Assembly: GCA_910584615.1 (NCBI GenBank)
Contig: CAJUAM010000006.1
Location: forward strand, 37,789 to 101,788
Length of the DNA stretch: 64,000 nucleotides
Origin: an uncultured Dorea sp.
GTDB taxonomy: Bacteria > Bacillota > Clostridia > Lachnospirales > Lachnospiraceae
Reading direction: 5' to 3'
The notes beneath the pieces were generated by a model that saw nothing but the letters and a program-made list of their open reading frames with translations, had not been told where the DNA came from and did no database searches. The position numbers were made by a program, and so were the translations under genes. Of this stretch, positions 8,025 to 15,895 are shown one piece after another (the first letter of the stretch is position 1; each line of letters begins with the position of its first letter).

Positions 8025-9035
8025 CTACATCTCTGAAAAATTAACAGTTACACTTCCGATTCCACAACTTACATCCATATGCTTTGCGGCATTATTGTTG
8101 ATCGTCTTCTCTGCTCCAATACCTGAATATGAAGCTTCCCCACATACTATCTCGCCGATCCCGCAATCAATTTCATAATTATAGTCTTTCTCTTTTCCGA
8201 TAGCGGTATAAGAAATCTCACCTACGCCGCAGTCAATATTGGCCTCTGCGTAAGCAGTTCCGACTGCCGTAAGGGCCCCCGCGCCGCAGTCCAGATCCAC
8301 TTCCGCCGCGACAAAGTTATCTACAACTCCTTCTCCTGCTCCCACGCCAATGGAAAGTTCATTGGCGCAGATATCCTGAACGTGGAGGTATCCTCCCACA
8401 AGCTCTAAGGAAGCTTCCTTAAACTGGCAGTCCGGCGGTATATGGATGATGACTTTCCCTGCTTTCATTTTTCCGACACCTATCACCTTCTTTTTTGTCA
8501 CCAGCTTAAGCTCGCTGCCGTCCATGTAACACTTAAGCCCCAAACGTTTGCTTATATTGTCTGTCTCAATCTGGATTTCATTAGAAGAAGACGAACGATC
8601 CACCTCCAGAATGCCTCCCCACATATATACATCTATGGCGTCCACTCCTGTAAACCTCTGGCTTCCTGTACCATAGACCACCTCGCTGCTGCTCCCTTTA
8701 TTCGTTACAACACCCATGCTTTCGCTTCCTATATGATTTTCATGGCCAGGCTGTTCCTCGTGATGCCAGTTATAGTTGTCATCAATGTCGTCATCGTCGT
8801 CATCGTCATCATCGTCGTCATCATCATCGTCATAATAATCATCATAATAATCGTTATCTGTATAATCGTTACTCTTCATTACACCTCTTGGGCCAAAAAT
8901 CCCAAATCCATTCGGGTATCTGTTTTCAATTGCTTCCACGGTCACTCCCAGGACAAACGATATAGAACAGCACACCAGACCAATCCCGGCACACACCGCG
9001 CACACGATCCAAAACACCTTCCATCCTTTTCTCAT
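8025..9035 (-). CDS. DUF4097-type beta-strand repeat membrane protein with poly-Asp stretch
   Basis: 336 aa. One N-terminal membrane segment (about residues 7-30) is followed by an acidic spacer (about 60-95) with some 20 aspartates, then DUF4097-like beta repeats: IDCGVGEISYTAIG, IDCGIGEIVCGEAS and VSCGIGSVTVNF recur at regular steps. This repeat is thought to fold as a beta-solenoid on the outer face. The poly-Asp arm is encoded by a GAY trinucleotide run at about 8778-8850, and could bind cations or vary in length. The gene starts 2 bp after the DUF1700 stop, so translation is probably coupled. Confidence 0.85.
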   Translation of the reverse strand: MRKGWKVFWIVCAVCAGIGLVCCSISFVLGVTVEAIENRYPNGFGIFGPRGVMKSNDYTDNDYYDDYYDDDDDDDDDDDDDDDIDDNYNWHHEEQPGHENHIGSESMGVVTNKGSSSEVVYGTGSQRFTGVDAIDVYMWGGILEVDRSSSSNEIQIETDNISKRLGLKCYMDGSELKLVTKKKVIGVGKMKAGKVIIHIPPDCQFKEASLELVGGYLHVQDICANELSIGVGAGEGVVDNFVAAEVDLDCGAGALTAVGTAYAEANIDCGVGEISYTAIGKEKDYNYEIDCGIGEIVCGEASYSGIGAEKTINNNAAKHMDVSCGIGSVTVNFSEM

Positions 9036-9037
9036 CC

Positions 9038-9757
9038 TTACGCCACCACCCTTCTATGAAAAGGTCTGCTAAAGATCCACACGATCCCTCTGCATATACC
9101 AGGTATCACAACGATGCACAGCTTTACTCCTGCCACCGTTCCAATCGCCCCGATCACTCCAAGTATCAATCCTGTTCCAATAAGCGCCAGTCCCACGGCA
9201 ACTTCCGGTATGACTGTAAAAATCCCGGCACATACCAGAACTACTCCTGCAATAGCAATGGCCGCGAATCCTATAACTATCGCGAAGAAAAAAGCAAACA
9301 ATGATACGACACAGGCCAACACCACCAATACGATGGCAACCGCGCATGGGATAATAATCGGCGCTCCCACAAGTATGATCGCAATGATCAGAATCACTTT
9401 TAAGATATTATTGCTCCAAGGCTTCTGCTTCTCTTCATTGTCCATATCCCCGCCGTATTGGTACTCCTGATTTTTTGCAGGCTTTTCTCTTTTGGCAGGC
9501 ATATTCTTCTCATCTGTTCTGCTGTCCTGACAGCCCGTCTCTGTATATACCCTCTCTGCCTGCTGCCCTAAAAGATCCGCCTTGATCTTTTGGGCGACCT
9601 TCTTTGGACTCTCAAGCTCTGATATCACTTCGCCTTCTTTATCTTCACCTGCATCATCAAAATAGTCATTGTAAAACTGCATTGCATCTCTGCGTTCTTC
9701 CTCCGGTACATCCTGCAAAAGTGCAGCTAATTCAGTCATAAATTCTATGCGGTTCAT
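9038..9757 (-). CDS. DUF1700/HAAS-domain membrane protein
   Basis: 239 aa. The N-terminal segment MNRIEFMTELAALLQDVPEE followed by a helical region to about residue 70 is the HAAS/DUF1700 signature. A charged linker follows, then several hydrophobic segments (about 120-220). These proteins are almost always encoded next to a PadR regulator and are thought to relay envelope or membrane-stress signals; their biochemical activity is unknown. The start overlaps the padR stop by 4 bp (ATGA). Confidence 0.87.
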   Translation of the reverse strand: MNRIEFMTELAALLQDVPEEERRDAMQFYNDYFDDAGEDKEGEVISELESPKKVAQKIKADLLGQQAERVYTETGCQDSRTDEKNMPAKREKPAKNQEYQYGGDMDNEEKQKPWSNNILKVILIIAIILVGAPIIIPCAVAIVLVVLACVVSLFAFFFAIVIGFAAIAIAGVVLVCAGIFTVIPEVAVGLALIGTGLILGVIGAIGTVAGVKLCIVVIPGICRGIVWIFSRPFHRRVVA

Positions 9758-10077
9758 GCAAACTCTCCTCCTTCAAATAATCCATTGATCCTGCTGGAAT
9801 AATTCTTCCACTCTGTCTCATACAGCCTAAGCTGTGCTGTGCCCTTCTCCGTTACCTTATAGTATCTCCGGTTCCGTCCGTCAAACTGCCTGTCATATAC
9901 TTCCAGACAATCCTCCTTCTGAAGGCGTCTCAGCACAGGATACAGGGTAGATTCCGACACTTCGATGGCTTTTCTTACATCTTGCGTAATCTTATATCCA
10001 TAGGTGCCTTCCTTATCCCTGGACACAACTGCCAGCACAATCGCATCCAGAAGCGCTGCTCCTGTGTTAAATACCAT
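9754..10077 (-). CDS. PadR family transcriptional regulator
   Basis: 107 aa winged-helix repressor. The core reads TYGYKITQDVRKAIEVSEST then LYPVLRRLQKEDCLEVYD, followed by the dimerisation helix. It is the first gene of the padR-DUF1700-DUF4097-PspC operon and overlaps the next gene by 4 bp. The promoter at 10150-10178 has a palindrome across its -10 region, which suggests autoregulation. Confidence 0.93.
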   Translation of the reverse strand: MVFNTGAALLDAIVLAVVSRDKEGTYGYKITQDVRKAIEVSESTLYPVLRRLQKEDCLEVYDRQFDGRNRRYYKVTEKGTAQLRLYETEWKNYSSRINGLFEGGEFA

Positions 10078-10147
10078 ATGCCCACTCCTTTTTCATATTT
10101 CTTGGATTTGCAATATTCTATGATTCAACAATATTGTTTTTATGGCT

Positions 10148-10168
10148 ATATTATATGTTGTATAATAT
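10148..10168. promoter_or_regulatory. Probable PadR operator
   Basis: An inverted repeat ATATTATA-TGTTG-TATAATAT (8-bp arms, 5-bp centre) covers the -10 element and most of the spacer of the padR promoter. Binding there would block RNA polymerase. A second short palindrome, AACAATATTGTT, lies between it and the gene. Assignment to PadR is inference from position. Confidence 0.6.
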
Positions 10169-10178
10169 TATTTGTCAA
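10150..10178 (-). promoter_or_regulatory. Consensus sigma-A promoter of the padR operon
   Basis: On the minus strand TTGACA (10178-10173), a 17-bp spacer and TATAAT (10155-10150) make a full-consensus promoter about 73 bp upstream of padR. Confidence 0.85.
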
Positions 10179-10196
10179 TATAAAATTTCAAAAAAA

Positions 10197-10228
10197 ACAG
10201 CGGATGAATAAAAATATCCATTCGCTGT
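10197..10228 (-). terminator. Terminator after the first secreted paralogue
   Basis: Stem ACAGCGAATG / CATCCGCTGT with one G-U pair and a loop of about 12 nt, followed on the minus strand by seven or eight T residues. It closes the gene at 10267-11145. Confidence 0.85.
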
Positions 10229-10266
10229 AAAAAATCTGTTTCTCCAAAAAGGTCTTTCAGATGATC

Positions 10267-11145
10267 CTATTTGATCTCCCAGTAACTTTTTTCACTGATT
10301 TCTTTTGATTTTTTTGTTTTCATATCGTAACGGTAACATTTATATTTACTTCCTTTTGTTTTCATGTAATACACATATCTGGAAGTGATCTTCCTTGTAT
10401 TATACGGATCCGCAGATAGTTTTTTTACATGGGTCTTTTTATTTTTACCGGTCAGGCTGCAGCTCTTGATCGTTATAGATGAAGCGTTGACTTTTTCCGC
10501 ATAATACACTTTCCCTGATGAAAAGCTGAGTCCGCTGATGACTTTATTGCTGATTTTAACGAATTTTCCGGTCTTACAATTATAAATATATGCTTTGCCG
10601 CTAAAAGTGTAACCATCCCCAAAGAGCATGTACTGCTTATATTGATCCCGCAAAGTGGCCTTTTTTATGATACGTTTTGCCTTTTTCGTTTTTATGTTCA
10701 GACGATAAGTATCCATACCGCCAACACCAGTCGAAATATATAAATTCCCATTGTAGTAACCACTAATACTATACGCATCTTTCACTTTTCCGATAAGTTT
10801 ACGGCTTTTTCCGCTGGTTTTCACAGAATAAATATAATCATTTTTTTCGCCCGGACGCACTTCGTTATAATAAACCGTTGAACCGTTGGATACTACTCCT
10901 CCCCAAATCTGATTCCCTTTAGAAGGTTTGGCAATTACTTTTCCTGCCCCTGTCTTGGATTTGGAAGAATAAATCTTACCGTTGGATGACCAGAGATAGT
11001 ATCCTCCCACTTTCTCCCGCCCCTTATCAAAATAAACTGTTTTGAATGCCGCAGCTTCGGTCTTCATCGGCCGTACAAAACAAAGTCCTGCCAGAACGCA
11101 GATCGTAAGAATGCCCAGAAAACCTAATTTTTTTTGTTTCTTCAT
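10267..11145 (-). CDS. Secreted repeat protein, DUF5050-like, paralogue 1
   Basis: 292 aa with a signal peptide (residues 1-32, ending VRPMKTEAAA) and no membrane anchor or wall-sorting signal. The rest is short beta-rich repeats such as DYIYSVKTSGKSRKLIGKVK and YNGNLYIS, which resemble the propeller-like DUF5050 proteins common in Lachnospiraceae; function unknown. The protein is very basic because of Lys-rich turns. The neighbour at 11356-12246 is a close paralogue, so the pair arose by tandem duplication. Its promoter carries 12 G residues between -35 and -10, giving a 21-bp spacer that should be poorly active. Confidence 0.8.
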   Translation of the reverse strand: MKKQKKLGFLGILTICVLAGLCFVRPMKTEAAAFKTVYFDKGREKVGGYYLWSSNGKIYSSKSKTGAGKVIAKPSKGNQIWGGVVSNGSTVYYNEVRPGEKNDYIYSVKTSGKSRKLIGKVKDAYSISGYYNGNLYISTGVGGMDTYRLNIKTKKAKRIIKKATLRDQYKQYMLFGDGYTFSGKAYIYNCKTGKFVKISNKVISGLSFSSGKVYYAEKVNASSITIKSCSLTGKNKKTHVKKLSADPYNTRKITSRYVYYMKTKGSKYKCYRYDMKTKKSKEISEKSYWEIK

Positions 11146-11187
11146 AATTTTCTCCTTTCTTTATTGATTCATAATCAAGTCACTTCT

Positions 11188-11220
11188 ATAATACCCCCCC
11201 CCCCCTCTATATTTTGTCAA
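11188..11220 (-). promoter_or_regulatory. Promoter with 12-G homopolymer spacer (likely phase-variable)
   Basis: On the minus strand: TTGACA (11220-11215), spacer AAATATAGA plus twelve G (11214-11194, 21 bp), then TATTAT (11193-11188), about 43 bp upstream of the gene. The spacer is 4 bp over the 17-bp optimum. Loss of four G would restore it. Homopolymeric G runs of this length change by slipped-strand mispairing in other bacteria. Confidence 0.8.
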
Positions 11221-11238
11221 GCCTGACTACATTTTCCC

Positions 11239-11297
11239 AAAAAACATAACGAGGGTACCGCAAAATCATCCAAACAGATAATTGTGCGATACCCTCC
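11239..11297 (-). terminator. Terminator after the second secreted paralogue
   Basis: Stem GGAGGGTATCGCA / TGCGGTACCCTC with one mismatch-type pair and a loop of about 21 nt, followed on the minus strand by GTTATGTTTTTT. It lies between the two paralogues, so each has its own transcription unit. Confidence 0.8.
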
Positions 11298-11355
11298 GTA
11301 AATGTTTTGGCTTCAGCAGAAATTTCTTAGAATAAACCGCCCTCCCGAAAACAGA

Positions 11356-12246
11356 TCAAGCTTCCTTTATGTATGTATTAAGGCTGATCTTCTTTGCTTT
11401 TTTCTTTTTTATATCGTAACGGTAATACTGTTGTTTCCCTTTCGAATCTGCCCAATAATACACATATTTGGACGTAATTTTTCCTATATTGTACCTATTC
11501 GCGGATAGTTTCTTTACAAGGGTCTTTTTGTTTTTGCCGGTCAGACTGCAGCTCTTTATTCTGACAGACTTAGCATTGATTTTTTCTGCGTAATACACTT
11601 TTCCTGACGAAAAATTCAGTCCGCTGACAACTTTATTGCTGATCTTAACAGATTTTCCAGTCTTGCAGTTATAAATATACGCATTGTTTCGGATTCCTCC
11701 CTCACGGCTCATATAGGTAGCATGATGGAGGAGCAGATATTGCTTGTATTGATCATATACGACAAGTTCTTTCCCAATCTTTTTTCCCTTTTTCGTTTTT
11801 ACATTCAAACGATAAGTACTCATATCCGGGCCGATAAGACCGTACGAAATATATAAATTTCCATTATAGTACGCGGCGATTTGATACAAATCTTTCACTT
11901 TGGCAATGCGCTTACGGTCTTTTCCGCTGGTCTTTACAGAATAAACGTAACCATATGCTGCATTTGGACTCAATTGGGAATAATACACCACAGAGCCATT
12001 GGTTACAATATTTCCCCAGCCGCCTGGTTCGGCTATTACTTTTCCCGCTCCTTTCTTTGATTTGGAAGCATAGATCTTACCGTTTTTCTTCCAGAAATAA
12101 GTTCCTCCGATTTTCTTCTGGCCCGACTCTAAACTGGTCGTCTGGAATGAGGCAGCTTCGGCCTTCATCGGTTTCACAAAGCACAGGCCAGCCATAATAC
12201 AGAGCGTAAAGATGCAAAGCAGCCCCCATTTTTTTGTTTTTTTCAT
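11356..12246 (-). CDS. Secreted repeat protein, DUF5050-like, paralogue 2
   Basis: 296 aa, same plan as its neighbour: signal peptide ending VKPMKAEAAS, then beta-rich repeats. Long blocks are shared, for example FSSGKVYYAEK and IKSCSLTGKNKKT, while the middle (about residues 60-190) is more diverged. No catalytic motif is visible. Its promoter at 12289-12319 has the same design as that of the first copy but with ten G instead of twelve. The repeats may bind carbohydrate or protein at the cell surface; that is a guess from secretion and repeat structure. Confidence 0.8.
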   Translation of the reverse strand: MKKTKKWGLLCIFTLCIMAGLCFVKPMKAEAASFQTTSLESGQKKIGGTYFWKKNGKIYASKSKKGAGKVIAEPGGWGNIVTNGSVVYYSQLSPNAAYGYVYSVKTSGKDRKRIAKVKDLYQIAAYYNGNLYISYGLIGPDMSTYRLNVKTKKGKKIGKELVVYDQYKQYLLLHHATYMSREGGIRNNAYIYNCKTGKSVKISNKVVSGLNFSSGKVYYAEKINAKSVRIKSCSLTGKNKKTLVKKLSANRYNIGKITSKYVYYWADSKGKQQYYRYDIKKKKAKKISLNTYIKEA

Positions 12247-12288
12247 AAGTCTCTCCTTTCCTTATTGTATCATCATCTATTCTTCTCT

Positions 12289-12319
12289 ATAATACCCCCC
12301 CCCCTATATATTTTGTCAA
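12289..12319 (-). promoter_or_regulatory. Promoter with 10-G homopolymer spacer (likely phase-variable)
   Basis: On the minus strand: TTGACA (12319-12314), spacer AAATATATA plus ten G (12313-12295, 19 bp), then TATTAT (12294-12289), 43 bp upstream of the second paralogue. The only notable difference from the promoter at 11188-11220 is the G count. With eight G both would have the 17-bp optimum. Confidence 0.8.
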
Positions 12320-12362
12320 GCAATGCCGCGCATTTTCGCTGTACATATATCACTTTAAGTTT

Positions 12363-13247
12363 TTACTCTGTTATTTTCTCAAAGTGCTGGTAATCCTTTG
12401 AACTATTCCAGTCTCCACCCCAGACAAAGCCGTGTTTCTTAAATATTTGAAAACAGATATCATCATGACTGATCATATGTTCCTTTTTCTGGTCTCTGTC
12501 TGTATATTTTTCCATATCCTTATAATACTTCGCGAAACTCCCGTCGCTGTTATATTTTACATAAGGATTCTGCAGCGGATTGATATCAATAGCAAACCCC
12601 GCCGCATGCTTTGAAAGACGCTTTGTATTTGGCACTACCCGGTAATTAAAAGCAGAAGTATTGTTATGCTCGATAGAAGCGGTGTCTGAATCCACACTGT
12701 TCCCCGTCCAGTACTTATCAATGAGATACATAGATTCAATCTCATATTCCCTGGCAAATAATTCTTGAAACACTTCTCTGCAGTCTTCGGCAATCTTCGC
12801 ATTCACGATCAGTTCTCCTGCCTGGATCTCATGGTCATAATTATAATGCAGTATTTTCAGGTATCTAAGCTCTTCTAACTGTATATCATCATTTTCGACA
12901 TATGATCTGCCGTCAATATATTGCCGGATGTCATCATCTATCTCATTAACAGTAAAGTATTTTGCGGCCTGCCGCGTATCAACTTTAAAATCCGCAAGCA
13001 CCGTCCCCGCCTCTATATCATCCAGATTTTCCAGATATGCCGGCTTATTGTCCTCTTTAGAAGCATAGTCCTTTGTGGTACTTCCTTTCACCAGACCATC
13101 ATCCTGCCCAGTCTCTGTATATCTCTCACTGTTACCTTCCATATCTTCACCACAAAAAAGTATGATCCAGACAAGAAATAAAAACATCATGCCCGTAAAA
13201 AACCAGGCCCGCTGATTTCGCCTCTTTCTGCGTCTTTTCATAGCCAC
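12363..13247 (-). CDS. M15 family D-Ala-D-Ala-type metallopeptidase
   Basis: 294 aa. A single N-terminal membrane segment (about residues 14-32) is followed by an acidic linker and a C-terminal M15 domain (about 140-290). The zinc-binding motif SKHAAGFAIDINPLQNPY and the later GFVWGGDWNSSKDYQHFE supply the expected His/Asp/His ligands. Members cut peptide cross-links or stem peptides in peptidoglycan. The gene starts 18 bp after the zinc-ribbon protein gene, which follows tyrS, so it may share the T-box-controlled transcript. CwlK-like endopeptidase or VanY-like carboxypeptidase activity cannot be separated from sequence. Confidence 0.88.
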   Translation of the reverse strand: MAMKRRRKRRNQRAWFFTGMMFLFLVWIILFCGEDMEGNSERYTETGQDDGLVKGSTTKDYASKEDNKPAYLENLDDIEAGTVLADFKVDTRQAAKYFTVNEIDDDIRQYIDGRSYVENDDIQLEELRYLKILHYNYDHEIQAGELIVNAKIAEDCREVFQELFAREYEIESMYLIDKYWTGNSVDSDTASIEHNNTSAFNYRVVPNTKRLSKHAAGFAIDINPLQNPYVKYNSDGSFAKYYKDMEKYTDRDQKKEHMISHDDICFQIFKKHGFVWGGDWNSSKDYQHFEKITE

Positions 13248-13265
13248 CTCTTTTATATCTTAAAA

Positions 13266-14183
13266 CTAATTCCCTTTTCCGTAAATTCCGACTTCGGCAA
13301 TACAGGTATCATCCCACTGACTTCCTTCATAGACAGACTTGATCATTATATCTATCTCTGAAACAGGACATTCCTCAGAAAATTCTATCCAGTATTCCAC
13401 CTGCCCGTCCGGAAAAGTCACGGACTGTGTTACATCCCCGGCTGTTATTTCCAACTCCTTCGGTCTGTTATTGCCGTCATAATATTCGCCGGAATTCCAA
13501 TTTCCTAATTGGAACGACATATATTTTACCATATATGTTTTTGAAAGTCCGAGATGGATACTTTCTCCGATCCCGTCTCCGTCTACTCCCTCCTGCCACG
13601 AAGTTTTCGGATTGCCGTCCACGGCTTTATACGCACTGTTGTCCGTTCCCTCCTGAGAAATCACAGAGCTTGCCGATGCTTCACTAACCGTTAATTTATA
13701 ATATTGATCAAAATCTCCCGGCTCTCCGACAAAGGAAAGTCTGATCTCTTCAGCAGTATCTTCTGACTCATCTTCCGCTTCTGACGGTTCCTTGTGATCT
13801 TTATCTTTTGTCCCGTCAGGATCATCTTCCTGACTTTTTGCGAGGGTCTGTTCCGTTTCTTCCTGCATGCGCCTTTCATTCGCATCCATCGTAGTAAATA
13901 ATATCCAGATAGCTGCCAGCAAAAGAACCATGATCAAAACGACAATCGCGATCACTCCAAGATATTTTTTTGAGCTTTTTACCGGATATTCCCGCACATA
14001 TTCACGGCTTTCCCGCCTCTCCCACGATGTATCCGGAAGTTCCCCTGTTATCTCCTTTGACAATTGTCTGAGCAATCTCTCCTGAAGCTCATCCACATCC
14101 TGCCCGCTCTCTGTTTCCTGCCCGCAATACGGACAAAATGACGCATCCTCCGGAATTTTGCGTTCACAATACATACATTTCAT
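13266..14183 (-). CDS. Zinc-ribbon membrane protein with NADase-type glycan-binding-like domain
   Basis: About 305 aa from the ATG at 14183, which has GGTGAG at good spacing; a GTG at 14192 is less likely. It begins with a zinc ribbon (CMYCERKIPEDASFCPYCGQ), continues with a basic linker, one membrane segment (about 75-97), an acidic linker, and an extracellular discoidin-like domain (about 160-305) with YKAVDGNPKTSWQEG and HLGLSKTYMVKYMSFQLGNW. The C-terminal domain resembles the NADase-type glycan-binding domain. It may sense or bind surface glycans. It lies 21 bp after tyrS. Confidence 0.75.
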   Translation of the reverse strand: MKCMYCERKIPEDASFCPYCGQETESGQDVDELQERLLRQLSKEITGELPDTSWERRESREYVREYPVKSSKKYLGVIAIVVLIMVLLLAAIWILFTTMDANERRMQEETEQTLAKSQEDDPDGTKDKDHKEPSEAEDESEDTAEEIRLSFVGEPGDFDQYYKLTVSEASASSVISQEGTDNSAYKAVDGNPKTSWQEGVDGDGIGESIHLGLSKTYMVKYMSFQLGNWNSGEYYDGNNRPKELEITAGDVTQSVTFPDGQVEYWIEFSEECPVSEIDIMIKSVYEGSQWDDTCIAEVGIYGKGN

Positions 14184-14204
14184 TTTTCTCACCTTTTTTG
14201 ATGG

Positions 14205-15425
14205 CTACATCACCACTTTACAGAATTTCTTTTTGCCTCTCTTAAGAACGAGTCCGCCGTCCGATAAATCTGCTTTTGTATAAGACTTACCGATATCTGT
14301 TATCTTCTCACCGTCTACAGTAACTCCGCCCTGCTGCAGCGCGCGGCGTGCCTCGGAACGGGACGGAACAAGACCTGCTTTCACGAGCATAGATAATATA
14401 TCAATCGTACCCTCTTTGAAATCCTCTTCTGACAGTTCTACTTTCGGCATATTTGCCGCGCTCCCCTGACTGAAAAGTGCTTTTGCAGCCTCTTTAGCCT
14501 TCTGCGCCTCCTCTTCACCATGAACAAGCTTTGTCAGCTCAAACGCGAGGATTTCCTTTGCCTGATTGAGCTGCGCGCCTTCCCATGCGTCCATCCTGTC
14601 AATCTCCTTTAGCGGAAGAAATGTAAGCATACGGATACATTTGAGGACATCCGGATCCGCTACATTTCTCCAGTACTGATAGAATTCGAAAGGTGAAGTC
14701 TTATCCGGGTCGAGCCATACAGCACCGCTCTGGGTCTTTCCCATCTTCTTTCCTTCAGAGTTGAGCAGGAGGGTAATAGTCATAGCACTTGCGTCCTTTC
14801 CAAGCTTACGCCTGATAAGTTCTGTTCCGCCAAGCATATTACTCCACTGATCATCACCGCCAAATTGAAGGTTACAGCCGTATTTCTGAAACAGCATATA
14901 GAAATCATAGCTCTGCATGATCATGTAGTTAAACTCAAGGAAGCTTAATCCTTTCTCCATCCTCTGCTTATAGCACTCTGCCGTAAGCATACGGTTTACA
15001 CTGAAATGCGCCCCCACCTCACGGAGTACTTCAATATAATTAAGATCCAAAAGCCAGTCCGCATTGTTGACCATCAGGGCCTTGCCCTCGGAAAAGTCAA
15101 TAAAACGGCTCATCTGTTTTTTAAAGCAGTCACAATTATGCTGGATAGTCTCTGTCGTCATCATCTGACGCATATCCGTTCTCCCCGACGGATCTCCGAT
15201 CATAGCCGTACCTCCTCCGATCAGGGCAATCGGCTTATTACCTGCCTCCTGCAGTCTCTTCATCAGGCAGAGCGCCATAAAGTGTCCCACATGAAGACTG
15301 TCCGCTGTCGGATCAAATCCGATATAAAATGTCGCCTTCCCATTATTTACTAACTCCCTGATCAGCTCCTCGTCTGTAACCTGCGCAATCAATCCTCTCG
15401 CCTGTAATTCTTCATAAATTCCCAT
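14205..15425 (-). CDS. tyrS: Tyrosine--tRNA ligase
   Basis: 406 aa class I aminoacyl-tRNA synthetase that charges tRNA-Tyr. The HIGH-type motif is in GFDPTADSLHVGHFMAL, the tyrosine pocket in MLQSYDF-like NYMIMQSYDFYMLF, and the KMSKS-type loop in GKKMGKTQSG. A C-terminal S4 RNA-binding domain spans about residues 340-406. It is of the TyrRS type with KMGKT, about the expected length. The T-box leader upstream at 15484-15763 regulates it by tRNA-Tyr charging. Confidence 0.97.
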   Translation of the reverse strand: MGIYEELQARGLIAQVTDEELIRELVNNGKATFYIGFDPTADSLHVGHFMALCLMKRLQEAGNKPIALIGGGTAMIGDPSGRTDMRQMMTTETIQHNCDCFKKQMSRFIDFSEGKALMVNNADWLLDLNYIEVLREVGAHFSVNRMLTAECYKQRMEKGLSFLEFNYMIMQSYDFYMLFQKYGCNLQFGGDDQWSNMLGGTELIRRKLGKDASAMTITLLLNSEGKKMGKTQSGAVWLDPDKTSPFEFYQYWRNVADPDVLKCIRMLTFLPLKEIDRMDAWEGAQLNQAKEILAFELTKLVHGEEEAQKAKEAAKALFSQGSAANMPKVELSEEDFKEGTIDILSMLVKAGLVPSRSEARRALQQGGVTVDGEKITDIGKSYTKADLSDGGLVLKRGKKKFCKVVM

Positions 15426-15483
15426 TTTTCATCTCTCCTTTTTATTTTATGTCTGACCGGCCGCCAGATAACTCTAAAAAAAA

Positions 15484-15763
15484 CGCCCCTATCTCTGCAG
15501 ATAAGGGCGAAACTTTTCGCGGTACCACCTTTCTTCACCAGCCGTTCACACTGCTGGTCTCATCAAGCTGCGTATCACAGCTTTGGCAATCTAACGTATG
15601 CCGCCACGTCACAGCCTACTTATAAAAGTCAATTACTTTCGGTGCGCAGCTCCAAGATGTATTCACAGTCCACTCTTTCATGCGCCTCTCATCTTCCGGC
15701 CGCTTTCTGTATGGGTGTGTGATCCGCTACTTTTTCTTTTCAAAGCCTTTTTATATTGGTATG
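15484..15763 (-). ncRNA. T-box leader of tyrS (tyrosine specifier)
   Basis: The conserved T-box sequence reads AGGTGGTACCGCG on the minus strand (15531-15518) and is followed by a G+C-rich terminator stem, CGCCCTTATCT / AGATAGGGGCG (15509-15484), with a run of eight T. Further 5', the stem I region holds GTGAATACATC, giving UAC (Tyr) at 15661-15659 as the likely specifier. Uncharged tRNA-Tyr would pair with both sites and favour antitermination. The transcript probably starts near 15763. Confidence 0.93.
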
Positions 15764-15769
15764 TCTGAA

Positions 15770-15798
15770 AGTCTATATGATTCGACGGATTTTGTCAA
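15770..15798 (-). promoter_or_regulatory. Promoter of the tyrS T-box transcript
   Basis: TTGACA (15798-15793), a 17-bp spacer and TAGACT (15775-15770) on the minus strand; alternatively TATAGA with a 15-bp spacer. It lies just upstream of the T-box element. Confidence 0.65.
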
Positions 15799-15838
15799 CC
15801 GGTAATTTTTGATTCTCTTTATACATCACCATATCATA

Positions 15839-15870
15839 CAAAAACGGAGTTCTTTCAGACTCCGTTTTTG
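15839..15870. terminator. Terminator after nagA and the pseudogene tail
   Basis: CAAAAACGGAGT / ACTCCGTTTTTG with an 8-nt loop. Both strands give a T tract, but only minus-strand genes lie upstream on either side, so it probably ends the nan-nag transcript. Confidence 0.8.
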
Positions 15871-15895
15871 TACTATGGACGATCATGCTGATCCA

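Noticed and set aside
8442..9059. 205-codon plus-strand open frame over the DUF4097 gene
   Set aside because: It is the shadow of the GAY repeat and beta-repeat gene on the other strand; its product is an Ile/Val run with no ribosome-binding site or family match.
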